A stretch of DNA of 64,000 bases. Origin: Trichosanthes cucumerina (lineage: Eukaryota; Streptophyta; Magnoliopsida; Cucurbitales; Cucurbitaceae). Position numbers and translations under genes: made by a program. Under the pieces are notes generated by a model. It did not search any database. It was not told the DNA's origin and saw only the letters and a program-made list of their open reading frames with translations. Where the stretch lies: positions 38,255,053 to 38,319,052 of the forward strand of contig CM071843.1 in assembly GCA_036507285.1 (NCBI GenBank). Direction: 5' to 3'. This document shows positions 10,996-22,775 of this stretch, in pieces. Every line of letters begins with the position of its first letter. Within the stretch, counting starts at the first letter, position 1.

Positions 10996-11973
10996 TGTTA
11001 AGTAACTCCCAAGAATTAGACCTAACAACCTTGTTGAGAAAACAAGACCTTTAGATCTAAAACTTAAAAACCCCAAAACGACATGGAATCAACCCAAGGA
11101 AAAGTTTGGAACGGATTACCTTGATGATCAAGATCAAGAGTAAAGAAAACTCGTTTCTAAACTCGTGATTCGAATCACTCCACAAGAGGTACGATCAACA
11201 CCACTTGAATGACTCTAGCATGCAAATTCTAAACACAAGAAATTGCAATAAGGAAAACTTAGCTCTCAACAAAGCTAAAAGAAAACTCAATTCATTCACT
11301 TTAAAATTCTGTCTACAATGGAAGAAGAGAGGGCTTTATATAGCCTTTGAGACCCTTAACCTAATTGACAAATAGACACTAACTTTATGGGCTAGTTAGT
11401 GGGGGAAAAGAGTAACCTATATGAGTTACAATTTAACCACAACTCCCATATTGAAAACAAACTTAAATGATAAACAAAACTGAAATTACATTTAAAACTA
11501 ATAAAAGTGTTGTCTTGTAACCATTATTTTAACACTAATCCATAGCTTTAAATGGTTTGAACTTGTGTTCCATAATTGAAGCTTAGCTTGTCTTGAATGA
11601 AGCTTGTAATGATACTTGACTTCATTGAATCCATCTCCACCTCATTGAATGCAACTTCAGTTCAAACATCACCATATTAAATGTAACTTTAGTTCAACTT
11701 AGTTCTTTTAGGTGAAAACCAAGTTAAACTTAAGTTCCATAAATTTAGCTATGAGTTCATTAAGTGCAAGTTAGAATGCATTTAATGCGTCTCCATCTTG
11801 AAGTTCAACTTTGCACAACATGTAGGGAAAGACTCCAACATCTTCTAGAACCTCCTCTTTTGAGCTCACCATAGCTTGAATATGAGTGATTAAAGCTTGT
11901 TGTAGCTTCTTGGCTCTCGACCTTGTAATTGGACCTTCAGGGCATGACAATAGGTGGTCCTTGGTTCATATCA
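10996..11973 (-). repeat. 3' LTR of the CRM-like element
   Basis: 978 bp, TGATATGAACC...CTTAACA in the sense direction. Compared with the 5' LTR I find one substitution and two one-base homopolymer differences. One of these (an extra C in the sense ATGCC run near 11941) breaks the LTR-borne integrase tail. Confidence 0.92.
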
Positions 11974-12330
11974 TCCTCCCCCTCTTGAGAAGGATTAAGC
12001 CTCGAATCATAACCATCACCTACATCAAAAGGACTCAAGTCAGCAACATTAAAGGTTGCACTAACACCATACTCACACTGGTAAATCAATTTTATAAGCA
12101 TTGTCATTGATTCTCTCAAGAACTTGGAAAGGTCCATCTCCTCGTGGTAAAAGCTTTGATTTTCTTTGATTAGGAAACCTTTCTTGTCGAAAATGTACCC
12201 AAACCCAATCTCCCGGTTTGAAGACTAAGGGTTTACGCCCTTATTGATTTTTGAAGCAACCTTGAAATTTTGCTTCTCAATGTGCTCTTTAACTTTCTTG
12301 TGCAACTTATGAACAAACTCAACCTTTGCA
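11937..12330 (-). pseudogene. Integrase C-terminal tail entering the 3' LTR
   Basis: A frameshifted link (about 12330-12137: FKPGDWVWVHF-like) is followed by an open frame (12137-11937) reading SATFNVADLSPFDVGDGYDS, across the polypurine tract (EGEDDMNQ), and into the LTR, where an extra C gives an early stop after PPIVMP. In the 5' LTR copy (18312-18112) the same frame continues through GPITRSRAKKLQQALITHIQ to LQDGDALNAF. A tail extending into the LTR is described for CRM elements, where it is linked to centromere targeting; targeting by this copy is inference. Confidence 0.75.
11974..11988 (-). other. Polypurine tract of the CRM-like element
   Basis: The sense strand reads CAAGAGGGGGAGGA immediately before the LTR start TGATATG. 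It is also coding: the tract lies inside the QEGEDDMNQ codons of the integrase tail. Confidence 0.85.
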
Positions 12331-12343
12331 TTCGCATCAAGAC

Positions 12344-12694
12344 TCACAAACTCATTAGGGGCATAGGCAATAAATCAATAGGTGTTAAAGGATTAAAGCC
12401 ATAAACAATTTCAAAAGGAGTGCATTTAGTAGTGCTATGAACAACCCTATTATATGCAAATTCTATGAATGGCAAACAATCCTCCCAAGTCTTAAGATTC
12501 TTATCAATAATAGCCCTAAGCATAGTAGTCATGGTTCTATTAACAACCTCGGTTTGACCATCCGTTTGAGGATGACATGTAGTTGAATACAATAGCTTAG
12601 TTCCCAACTTACCCCACAAAACACGCCAAAAGTGGCTTAAAAATTTAACATCACGATCACTAACTATGCTTTTAGGAATACCATGCAATCTCAC
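12344..12694 (-). pseudogene. Integrase core, second half, of the CRM-like element
   Basis: A 116-codon frame continuing the DDE core: second catalytic Asp region (GIPKSIVSDRDVKFLSHFWR), then TCHPQTDGQTEVVNRTM and the glutamate-side helix, then IEFAYNRVVHSTTKCTPFEI and VYGFNPLTPIDLL. Frame is lost just after this in a C-run. The integrase would join cDNA ends to chromosomal DNA with a 5-bp stagger, as its own target duplication shows. Confidence 0.9.
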
Positions 12695-13731
12695 AACCTC
12701 CCCAAGTATAAGTCAGTGATAAGTTTTGCATCATCTGTTTTGTGACAAGGAATAAAATGTGCCATTTTACTAAATCTATCGACCACAACAAATATGCTAT
12801 CTCTACCTTTCCTAGTTCTAGGTAAGCCTAAAACAAAATCCATCGATATATCAATCCAAGGACCATTAGGAACAGGTAAAGGAGAATACAAACCATGTGG
12901 TTGAAGCCTAGACTTAGCCTGTTTACATGCTATGCATCGAGCACAAACTTTATTAACATCATGCCTCATTTTAGGCCAGTAAAAATGTTCAACAAGCATA
13001 TCATAAGTTTTAGAAACTCCAAAATGCGCCATTAAACCGCCTCCATGAGCTTCCTTTACCAATAACTCACGAATAGAACAAGATGGGATGCAAAGTTTTC
13101 CTTTCCTAAACAAAAATCCATCAAACAACATGTAATCATCCACAACAAGTCCTTTTTCACAAGATTCAACAAAAGGAGCAAAGAATGCATCATGAGGATA
13201 CAAAGTCTTTATATGTTCAAACCCTAACAACTTAGCATTCAAAGCATTGAGTAAAGCATACCTTCGTGATAAAGCATCCGCAAGAATGTTCTCCTTACCT
13301 TGTTTATACTTAATCACATAAGGGAATGTTTCAATAAACTCCAACCATTTGGCATGTCGTCGATTGAGTTTATTTTGTCCTCTCAAATGCTTTAAACTCT
13401 CATGATCCGTATGAATAACGAACTCCTTAGGCCAAAGATAATGTTGCCATGTTTGTAATGCACGAACCAAAGCATAAAGTTCTTTGTCATATGTTGGATA
13501 CTTCAAAGAAGCACCATTCAATTTTTCACTAAAGAACATTAAAGGTCTGTTATTTTGCTTTAAAACAACACCGATTCCTACACCACTAGCATCACATTCA
13601 ATTTCAAAGGTTAACTCAAAATTAGGTAATGCAAGCAATGGAGCGGAACACAATTTTTCTTTCAAAGTGTTAAAAGCATTTTCTTGGTCTTTTCCCCATA
13701 TGAAAGAAACATTTTTTCTTAACAAGTTCAT
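12691..13731 (-). pseudogene. RNase H and N-terminal/core integrase of the CRM-like element
   Basis: A 346-codon open frame. RNase H occupies about residues 40-155 (ECDASG, KELYALVRALQTW, HTDHESLK, GKENILADALSRR). The integrase HHCC zinc-binding region is at ~225-270 (HGGGLMAHFGVSKTYDML ... CARCIACKQAKS). The first part of the DDE core is at ~290-340 (MDFVLGLPRTRKGRDSIFVV). It follows the RT frame after a one-base difference in an A-run near 13725 and ends at another in a G-run near 12700. Confidence 0.9.
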
Positions 13732-14588
13732 TCAAGGGTGAAGCAATGGTACTAAAATCCTTAATGAACCTACGATAGAAACCCGCAAGACCATGAAAAC
13801 TTCTTACCTCACTCACAGTTTTAGGTGTAGACCAATCTTTTATTGCCTTTACCTTCTCCTCATCAACCTCAACACCGTTAGATGAAACAACAAATCCAAG
13901 AAAATTAACTTTTTCCATGCAAAAGCTACACTTCTGTAAATTTGCATACAAACATTCTTTTCTCAAAGTAGACAAAACAAATCGTACATGTTCAACATGC
14001 TCATCTAAGGATTTAGAATAAACAAGAATATCATCAAAGTAGACAACCACAAACTTCCCTAAGTATTCTCGCATAAGACATGATTCATTAACCTCATGAA
14101 TGTACTAGGTGCATTAGTCAATCCAAAAGGCATAACTAACCATTCATAAAGGCCATACTTAGTTTTGAAAGCAGTTTTCCATTCATCACCAATATGCATG
14201 CGAATTTGATGATAACTGATTTCAAATCAATCTTAGTAAAGAGACTACATCCATGCAACTCATCAAGCATATCATCTAATCTAGGAATTGGATGTCTATA
14301 CTTAATAGTTATCTTGTTTATAGCCCTACAATCAATACACATACGCCATGACCCATCTTTCTTAGGCACAAGAATAACTGGAATAGAACATGGACTCAAA
14401 CTCTCACGTACATACCCTTTAGCAAGGAGTTCACTCACTTGCCTTTGTATCTCTTCGGCCTCCTTTGGATTAGTCCTATATGCTGGGACGGTTTGGAATG
14501 GTTGCTCCCGGAATGAAGTCAATCTTATGCTCAATTCCTCTAAGTGGTGGCAAACCACTAGGCATCTCCTCTGGAAATAAATCTTCAA
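13670..14588 (-). pseudogene. Reverse transcriptase of the CRM-like element, frameshifted
   Basis: RNA-dependent DNA polymerase region in two open frames. 14588-14136 holds fingers and early palm (VSELLAKGYVRESLSPCSIPVILVPKKDGSWRMCIDCRAIN, FTKIDLKS). 14074-13670 holds the catalytic YFDDILVYSKS motif and thumb (LGFVVSSNGVEVDEEKVKAI, RSFHGLAGFYRRFI). They are separated by a one-base loss in a CAGG context near 14220 and a two-base gain near 14074. All recognisable catalytic aspartates are present. Confidence 0.88.
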
Positions 14589-15543
14589 ACTCCTTCAAAA
14601 GTAAAACAAAAACACTAGGCAAAGAAGGGTTAACCTCGTTAGTAGTAAAGAAACAAGACCCTTTGCACATAAGTACAAGAATGGTCCTATTAGAAAGCAA
14701 AACATTCCTAGCCTCACTTGACCTAGCATACAAACTCACTATTTTGGCTTTTCTCTCATTTTTTCCTCTAGACCGATTGCTACTCTCTTGCTTTTCACTC
14801 AAACTCTTTTTTTCTCTCGATTCTTTTTCTATTATTTCATTTTCACTTTTTGCTTTTGCATCAGCCTCTTGCCTTTTCTTTTCAAGTTTGCATTGATCAA
14901 TAAATACATCTTTTGGAGACAATGGAACAAGAGTAGTTTTTCTACCATTATAAGTAAAAGAGTAACGATTTGCATACCCATCATATACTACCCGACGATC
15001 AAATTGCCAAGGCCTCACCAACAATAAATCTCCAGCATGCATGGATACAACATCACACAAAACATCATCATTATACTTTCCAATGGTAAAAGAAACAAGA
15101 GCTTGCTTACTCACCCTTACTTGCGCACAATCATTCAACCATTGAAGTTTATATGGTCTAGGATGTGGTTTGGTCTCTAAATTAAGCCTCTTGACCAGAA
15201 TTGTACTCACAACATTGGTGCAACTACCACTATCAATGACCACACTACAAGGCATAGATTGAATAAGGCACCTAGTGTGAAACAAGTTCTCTCTTTGGTC
15301 TAGACTATCCTCCTTAATTTGGGTGCTTAAAGCTCTCCTAGCAACTAAGGACAAGTTTGCAGGATCCTCTTCGCTTAACTCCTCATTCTCACTCTCATCA
15401 TTTTCTTCCTTAACCTCATCTTCCTCTTCATCATCAGTCACAATCTCTCCCTCTCTAATGGTCATAATTCTCCTATTAGGGCAATCTCTACTATAGTGAC
15501 CTACCCCTTGACATTTCCAACATTTCAAATCCCTATTTCGCAC
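14476..15543 (-). pseudogene. CCHC knuckle, protease and RT-start region of the CRM-like pol
   Basis: A 355-codon open frame. Residues ~8-22 are a CCHC zinc knuckle (CWKCQGVGHYSRDC). An acidic stretch rich in E and D follows (~33-60). The retropepsin-like domain has its active site at ~104 (VVIDSGSCTNVVS, catalytic Asp kept) and continues to ~210. A Lys/Glu-rich linker follows, and the RT lead-in begins near the end (EEMPSGLPPLRGIEHKIDFIPGA). Frame is lost near residue 350, where RT continues in another frame at 14588-14136. Confidence 0.88.
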
Positions 15544-15593
15544 ATTAGATTCATCTATCTTCTCTTTCCCCTTTTTAGAACTCTCCCCTTTCT

Positions 15594-16587
15594 CTACATT
15601 TGCTTTAGGTTTCTCATATATCTCTTGGTTTCTAAGCTTAGATTCAATCTTCTTACTATCCTTTTTCCATGTAGAACTAGAGTTGGAAAAATGTTTAGAA
15701 GAATACCGTCAAGACGTTCGTTGGATTTGCCTCTCGATCTTGATTGCAATATGCAACAACCCCTCAATGTCAGAGTAAGGTTGTAGGTCAACCTTGTGCG
15801 CAATCTCCGTGTTTAGCCCATTAAGAAACCGTGCCATGAGACTCTCCATATCCTCATCTAGATCAAGTCGATCCATCAATGTATCCATCTCCTTGTAATA
15901 ATCCTCCACGGACTTGTTGCCTTGTTTCAATGCTTGAAGCTTTTGAGCCATGTCTCGTTGGAAATGTTTTGGAACAAAACGCTTCCTCATGGACTCCTTG
16001 AACTCGTACCATGAATCGATTGGTGCGTCAAGATTCCTTCTCCTACTTGACATCAATTTATCCCACCACGTTTGAGCATATTGTTTAAATTGAGCAACAC
16101 AAAGCATTACCTTCTTTTCTTCACTGAAATTATGGCAATTGAACACCGACTCCACTGTTTTCTCCCATTGAAGGTACTCTCCGGATCAGTTTTGCCATAG
16201 AACTTGGAAGTTTCAATTTGATGCTTCCCACGTTTGGTCAATTCCTTCTTCATAAGGAACTCGCCTTTGTAAATGTTGATGTCTTCGCCCATGACCTCTT
16301 CCCCTATTCAAGCCACGACCAACACGTCTTTCTCCCCTCCGTGGTGCTGCTATTAATGTAACTTGGTCATCTTCTAGTTGATCGAACTTCCTCCCTCATA
16401 TTCGTTGTCATGGTCATCCTCACGTTGTTGTGGAGGGTGGAATTCTCCTCCTAGCGTGGTTTTGAACCTCCAACCTCCGTATACGCTCCGATAACTCTTC
16501 TATTCCACGAATCATTCTCTCCATGGTTCCTTGTTGTGCCTCCCTCATTCGGGCTTCGTTAATGTTAAGATCACCTTCTTGTGCCAT
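15594..16587 (-). pseudogene. gag of the CRM-like element, frameshifted
   Basis: The start is the ATG at 16585-16587 (MAQEGDLNINEARMREAQQ). The Retrotrans_gag domain is well preserved at 16155-15709 (QYAQTWWDKLMSSRRR ... YEFKESMRKRFVPKHFQRDM ... EDYYKEMDTLMDRL), but at least two frame changes lie between the start and this domain. The protein would form the particle shell. The CCHC knuckle follows at about 15530-15480 in the next frame. An A-run lies just upstream at 16617-16634. Confidence 0.85.
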
Positions 16588-17322
16588 GCTGCAAAATACG
16601 GTAAAGTAACAAAGAAAAAAAAAAAAAAAAAAAGGACCTCATAAGCACTCCCTCACGTATTTCTCTCGTTAATGAAGTTCACTCGTGTTTAACACTCAAC
16701 ACTCTAATTAATGTATCACTCCCTTACCTCACAACCTCACAAAGCACTCTCGAAACAGATTGGTGTATGAGTATAGCAAAGTCAAAGAGCTAAGTGCAAT
16801 TCAAAGTGATTAGACAACACACTAAGAATACAAACAAGTGTATTGAAGGAGCAATCCGAATAACAAAAAGAAACAAGTTTAAGAAAAAAATGACAAAATG
16901 AAAGGAATTCAAGAGGGAAAACAAAAATAGACCTAGAACAAATGATCAAATATCAATTCATCAAGAGAGTACTATCAAAGGAATAATTGAATTCAAGTTA
17001 CCTTGAAACAATGATGAACAAAAAAATTAAAACAGAAAATTTGCTCTCGGATATGTTGTCTTCTTTTGACAGATTTGCAAAATATGAATATTTCACTCTG
17101 AAGAAATCCGATTTTGAAGATATCAAAGAATAACAAATTGTAGATCAGATCTAGATCTCAAATCTTGTAGAAGACGATATAATGAAATACGGAACGGAAA
17201 GGATATTTTTTGTATTTTTATTCAGAATAAGAACATGCTCGGATCTGCAAAAACTGAAGCTAAAGAGAAAAGAACTCAAAGAGATAAATGCAAGGAAACA
17301 TATGTCCGATCAAAGAGCCTAA

Positions 17323-17337
17323 TGCTCTGATACCAAA
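17323..17337 (-). other. Primer-binding site of the CRM-like element
   Basis: The sense strand reads TTTGGTATCAGAGCA directly after the LTR: two spacer bases, then the 3'-end complement of initiator tRNA-Met. Confidence 0.9.
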
Positions 17338-18313
17338 TGTTAAGTAACTCCCAAGAATTAGACCTAACAACCTTGTTGAGAAAACAAGACCTTTAGATCT
17401 AAAACTTAAAAACCCCAAAACGACATGGAATCAACCCAAGGAAAAGTTTGGAACGGATTACCTTGATGATCAAGATCAAGAGTAAAGAAAACTCGTTTCT
17501 AAACTCGTGATTCGAATCACTCCACAAGAGGTACGATCAACACCACTTGAATGACTCTAGCATGCAAATTCTAAACACAAGAAATTGCAATAAGGAAAAC
17601 TTAGCTCTCAACAAAGCTAAAAGAAAACTCAATTCATTCACTTTAAAATTCTGTCTACAATGGAAGAAGAGAGGGCTTTATATAGCCTTTGAGACCCTTA
17701 ACCTAATTGACAAATAGACACTAACTTTATGGGCTAGTTAGTGGGGAAAAGAGTAACCTATATGAGTTACAATTTAACCACAACTCCCATATTGAAAACA
17801 AACTTAAATGATAAACAAAACTGAAATTACATTTAAAACTAATAAAAGTGTTGTCTTGTAACCATTATTTTAACACTAATCCATAGCTTTAAATGGTTTG
17901 AACTTGTGTTCCATAATTGAAGCTTAGCTTGTCTTGAATGAAGCTTGTAATGATACTTGACTTCATTGAATCCATCTCCACCTCATTGAATGCAACTTCA
18001 GTTCAAACATCACCATATTAAATGTAACTTTAGTTCAACTTAGTTCTTTTAGGTGAAACCCAAGTTAAACTTAAGTTCCATAAATTTAGCTATGAGTTCA
18101 TTAAGTGCAAGTTAGAATGCATTTAATGCGTCTCCATCTTGAAGTTCAACTTTGCACAACATGTAGGGAAAGACTCCAACATCTTCTAGAACCTCCTCTT
18201 TTGAGCTCACCATAGCTTGAATATGAGTGATTAAAGCTTGTTGTAGCTTCTTGGCTCTCGACCTTGTAATTGGACCTTCAGGCATGACAATAGGTGGTCC
18301 TTGGTTCATATCA
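17338..18313 (-). repeat. 5' LTR of the CRM-like element
   Basis: 976 bp, TG...CA ends. It carries the likely promoter (TATA-type motif near 17676-17687) and, in frame, the C-terminal integrase tail (18312-18112). Confidence 0.92.
17676..17687 (-). promoter_or_regulatory. Putative TATA box in the CRM-like 5' LTR
   Basis: The minus strand reads GGCTATATAAAGCC. The same motif sits at the equivalent place in the related LTRs (TATATAAAG near 8900; TATAAATAG at 43131). It is a plausible LTR promoter element by position and sequence only. Confidence 0.5.
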
Positions 18314-19144
18314 CAGGTTGTTCGTAAACACTGCTGGGTCAAATTACCGTTTTACCCCTGTGCTACTTCTTGCTCCTTAAGTCTCGACTGCTCCTATAAT
18401 GAACAACAACGTTGTAATGGTCCAACCATACACAACAACCCTCTCGTGCCAGTGAGAGGGTGGGCGCCTGTGTCCAAGCCACGGAGATGAAAGACTTAAG
18501 GGAACAACCCCTCCAGTTTCCCTAAAGGCGGGAACGAGTAAATTCCATCTCGCGTAGTTAAGTTCCCTGCTCCCTACTTCATCCTGTCCCTGAGAAGATA
18601 AGCATATTGGGCGAGTAACTGTGACCACCCTCACTCGTACTAGTCAAAGGACAGACCCCCGCAGATAGGAGTCCGTAACATGCTCAGGATTCAAGTTGAG
18701 TCACCAATGGTCATCTATAAAGTTATTAGTCCATACTGTTAACGGTGTTACATCAGTAGGTCTAATAATTCACGGTCCAGTCTTGTACAATCTCATTGTA
18801 CAGGATGCCCCCACTCGCATGTCAATCACATGAACGAGTCAGATCACCTCGTTTGTATCTTAATACAAAGTGGGTCGCATCCACAACGTATCTAGGATTA
18901 GGTCTCCAACCCTATCCATATACTGTAGACCGTTCGGGTCATTAACTCGAACATGATCCTCCCTGTGTGTCCACTACACACCGTTCAAGTTCTAGTTCTC
19001 TCAAATATTCAATGACCCTTGAGCTTAGTTTATTGGACAAAGTTTGTAAAATTTGCAAGACAAAAAATGATGAAATAAATAACTCTTATTAATTTCAAAT
19101 GTGAAATTTACAAACTAAACGAGATTAGGACATAGATCACAACA

Positions 19145-20507
19145 AAGATCCACCACTAGATCTTCTCTGTTGCTCTCTAGGTGAGCAAGGAAGGTGTGTT
19201 CCTTTAGGGGGAGATGTGGAGGTTTGAGAGAAGTTTTTGTTTTGGAACTCTTTCCAACATAAAATGGAACTCTAGGGTTTATGTAAAAGCCCTCTTTCAA
19301 AGTTGCATCTCATGCAACTATTTATAGGGAAATATGATGGAAATTACCATCCTATCCCTTCTTCATTCTCTCATTAGTATATAGTTAATATGTGAACCTA
19401 ATTCACATTAAAACTATATATTATATTAATTATATCACATATAATTGATATAACACCTCATATATGAAATTGAATACTTCAATCTCATTCCTAACTTTAT
19501 ACCCTCAATATTACCATGTTGAGCCAACGGAGGGACCTAATGGACCTACAGTTAATGAGCTCCAATGATGTGAGATTAACTGATCAAACTCTTTGATCAG
19601 TTAATCAATATTCATTAACTACAAGTAACTCCACTATAGATTTGCAGCTGCACTCTCCTCACTGTAGATTATATTGTGTCCATTGATATACTAATTACCC
19701 ATGAGTCGACCCTTCACAGGTTTTTCGTAATCACAGTTGGGTCAAATTACCGTTTTACCCTTGTGATTATCTCTTTGTTTCTTAAGCACCACTGATCCTC
19801 TAATGAACAACAAGTCTATGGTCCTACTATAAACTCATACCCTCTTAAGCTAGTTTAGAGGGTGGGGCCTGTTGTTCAAGACCTTGACTCAGTTCTTAAA
19901 GAAACAACCTATCTAATTCCTCAGTGTAGGAATGAGTGAATTCCATCTTGCATAGTTGAGTCCCCAGCTACCTACGAGGTTCTATCCCTGAGAAGATAGG
20001 CTTATTGAGTCGGCTACAGGCCACTCTCACCCATACTAGTCTAAGGACAAACCCCTATAAGCACGAGTTCTTAACTTGCTCAGGATTCAGGTCGAGTCAC
20101 TAATGACCATCTATAAATTATCAGTCTTATCTTGTTAACGGCGTTATACAGGTCAAACTAATAATTTGCAGTCCGATCTTGTATGAACTCTTCATACAGG
20201 ATGCCCCCACTCGCATGTCATCCACATGAATGAGTTGGATTACCTCATTTGTACTAATGACAAAGTGGGATGCATCCATGGTGTTACCAGAATAAGGTTT
20301 CCAACCTTATTCTTATACCATAGACCATTTAGGTTATTCTCTTGAACACAATCCAAATAGTGTCTACTACACTGATGTTCAAGATATATTATAACCTTGG
20401 AGCTTAGTTTATTGGATTTATGAAGCGATAATATAATTTTATCAAAACAAATAACACTTTATTTATTTGATCAAAATTACATAAGTTTTAGGGTACATAT
20501 CCCAACA
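19145..20507 (-). repeat. Copia LTR fragment 4b
   Basis: Minus-strand copia LTR starting TGTTGGGATATG at 20507 and running ~1.36 kb before it is cut by LTR 4a at 19144/19145. It contains a TATAAATAG motif near 19320 (sense minus). No coding frame of note. Confidence 0.75.
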
Positions 20508-20836
20508 GTCTCCACATGAACGATTTAGGATCATATCGTTTGTACTCTACAAAGTGGGTCGCGTCCATAGTGTCCCCACGCTAAGGTACCCAACCTTATC
20601 CTTATACTATAGACCGTTCTGGCTATAACTTGAACTTGATCCACTTTTGTGTCACACATAAAGTTCAAGTATTCATCTTATAGCCAATGGTTCTTTATTG
20701 GGTTAGGGTTACACAATACACAATTCACTTTATTCAATAATACCTTTACTGAATAAATCTCAATAACAACTTTATTGTAAAATAGAATATACATTCAGTT
20801 TACAAAACAACGAGTTTTAGGACATAAAACCCAACA
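20508..20836 (-). repeat. Copia LTR fragment 4c
   Basis: The first ~330 bp (sense TGTTGGGTTTTATG from 20836) of another minus-strand LTR of the same copia family, truncated by 4b on the left. Confidence 0.7.
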
Positions 20837-22775
20837 ATTTTGATTTAGGATTTTTGGGTTTTATTTCTAATAGTCTTGTTTTTTGTTAACAAGGTAGATT
20901 AGATTTTTTAAAATCCTTCCTAAAATTTCTTATCATTTGATATCAGAGCCTTAGGCTCAAGATCGGATATATGTTTCATTTGCATTTATCTTTAATTTGT
21001 TTTAAATTTTCATGTTCTAGTTTTTTGTTTGCAATCTGCCCATTTTTTATATTCGATCAAAAAATCCACAAAAGTCATATTTATGATTGTTATTTCAATT
21101 TCAGATCATTGATGAGGCTCTCATCTATAAATTTGGCTTCTATGAGAAATTCTAATTGTGCTTTCTTTAGGATGAAAAATCTACATTTTTATAACTAGTT
21201 TTGAAAAAAGTTGATATACCCGAGAACACATGTTCTTGTGTTGTTCTTGCTGTTTTTGCTTCTAAAGCATGCTAAATTCGAAAATTTCTCATTTGAACTG
21301 ATAATTTTTGTTTTAATATAATCATCTGGCATTCATTAATTGATGTTACACTTTGAAAGTTTTAAAAGTTTGTTGTTACATATTAAATATGAAGGTAGTT
21401 ACATTTCTGTACATTAAACTTTCCAACCATTAGTTTTCAATTTGTAACTCCTATGTTTAAAAATTTCAGCCATTAATTATTCATTATCCAAGAGTTACAT
21501 TTCTTCTTCTTCATTTATCTAGCCATGGTCTTAAATTTTTCAATTGTTAAGTTAGCTTGTTTGTTTTCAAAGTGTGCAATTATCCATTAAATTGCAAATT
21601 ATCTTAGCTTCTCCATACAAATTTTTAGAGGTGAGATTGAGAATCATTGTGTTTTCTCAAAATTGAGTGCAAACATAAGTGGCCTAAATATTATTGAGTG
21701 TAAAAACTTGTGAGGGAGTGTTGTGTGGTCCTTTGTATTTTCTTAACTTATTTTTGCAGCAATCTTTCACAAAGAAAATGATACGAGGGAGGAATTCAAG
21801 AGGGCAAGACTGAAAATTGAAATAAATTTTCAGTTTGTGTCACAACGACATCCTTAGATTCGAGGACGAATATTCTTGAAGAAGGGGAGAATGATACGAA
21901 TCCTACCATGTTATTCAAGACGAGAGAAAAACTTCAAAATGGAGTTGAATTAAATGTTGCCCAACTTCATTTATGACAAACTGAAGATGCATTTAATGAA
22001 CTCAAGTGCAATAAATGCGTCCTTTAAGATAACTCAGACTTCATTTATGCAACAAAGGGTTTCAATTTAAATCAAGTGAAGCTTCATTTAGGCATGGAAG
22101 GTTACAAAGACTTTCAAGATTACCATAAGACTTCAATCTCGGATTTATGGATATTTTGATGTAATTTTCAGTCTTAAAGTCTTGTTTTCAATAATTTAGG
22201 TTACAATTTGGTTAGTGGAGATCATGGTATTGATGGGGATGTAAGTTACAACCTTTCAATTGACCATAGGTTACTCTAGGGTTGATTTAAAGGCTATATA
22301 GTCCATGTAACTTGGAGATAAAAAAAAAAAGAAGAAAAGATTAAAAATGTAATCAAAAGAGGCCTTTGTGCTTTTTTATAGTCTCGAGCTATGTCTTTGC
22401 AATTCTATGTAGATTAGGTTGCATGCTTAGAATCATTCAAGCTTGACTTGATCAATCTTGCTTGTGGAGTGATTCAAATCTCATACAAGTTCTCTTGCCT
22501 TGAGATGTTTGATCAAAAAGGTAATCCGATTTTACTTTCCTTGAGTTGATTTTCAAAATTGGTTTTGGGGTCTTTAAGATTGAGTTATCTAAAGGTCTTG
22601 TTTCTTTAAACAAGGTTGTTAGATCCAATTGTCAAGGGTTACTTAACATTTTGAATTAGAATCTTTGGCTTCTTGGATTTCATTTTGATTTAGGAATTTT
22701 GGGTTTTAGAACTAATAGTCTTGTTTGTTGTTAACAAGGTAGATTAGATTTTTCTAATTCCTCTTAAATTTCACA
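20837..22775 (+). mobile_element. Non-autonomous CRM-derived LTR element, copy 1
   Basis: Plus strand. A ~99-bp 5' LTR remnant (20837-20935, ending TTATCA) is followed by a primer site TTTGATATCAGAGCC (20936-20950), a ~955-bp internal region without a coding domain, a polypurine tract (GAAGAAGGGGAGAA, 21878-21891) and a 3' LTR (21892 to about 22775). The leader after the primer site (CTTAGGCTCAAGATCGGATATATG) is homologous to the CRM-like leader near 17320. Copy 2 at 42757-44704 has the same layout. Confidence 0.8.

Larger units (their letters stand above)
10996..18313 (-). mobile_element. Complete CRM-like Ty3/gypsy retrotransposon
   Basis: This is a full-length 7318-bp element on the minus strand, flanked by the 5-bp target duplication CAGGT (10991-10995 and 18314-18318). 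From right to left: 5' LTR 17338-18313, primer site, gag, protease, RT, RNase H, integrase, polypurine tract, 3' LTR 10996-11973. I place it in the chromovirus CRM clade from the integrase (MDFVLGLPRTRKGRDSIFVV, FSTTCHPQTDGQTEVVNRT-type core) and from an integrase tail that runs into the LTR. The LTRs differ at about three positions, so insertion is recent. Pol is nevertheless interrupted by several 1-2-nt frameshifts. Confidence 0.93.
10002..19144 (-). repeat. Copia LTR (4a), split by the CRM-like element
   Basis: The minus-strand LTR runs from TGTTGTGATC (19144) to CCCTTCA (10002) and is about 1.82 kb once the nested CRM-like element (10996-18313) and one copy of its CAGGT target duplication are removed. 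The pieces are 10002-10995 and 18319-19144. Sequence shared with other copies at 19145-20507, 22776-23968, 24705-25259 and 27752-30162 shows a multicopy family with TGTTGGG-type starts. Confidence 0.75.

Noticed and set aside
20936..21891. Hidden gene in the non-autonomous interior
   Set aside because: The longest frame (20971-21198, 75 codons) is hydrophobic, domain-free and not conserved in copy 2 at 43626-44544.
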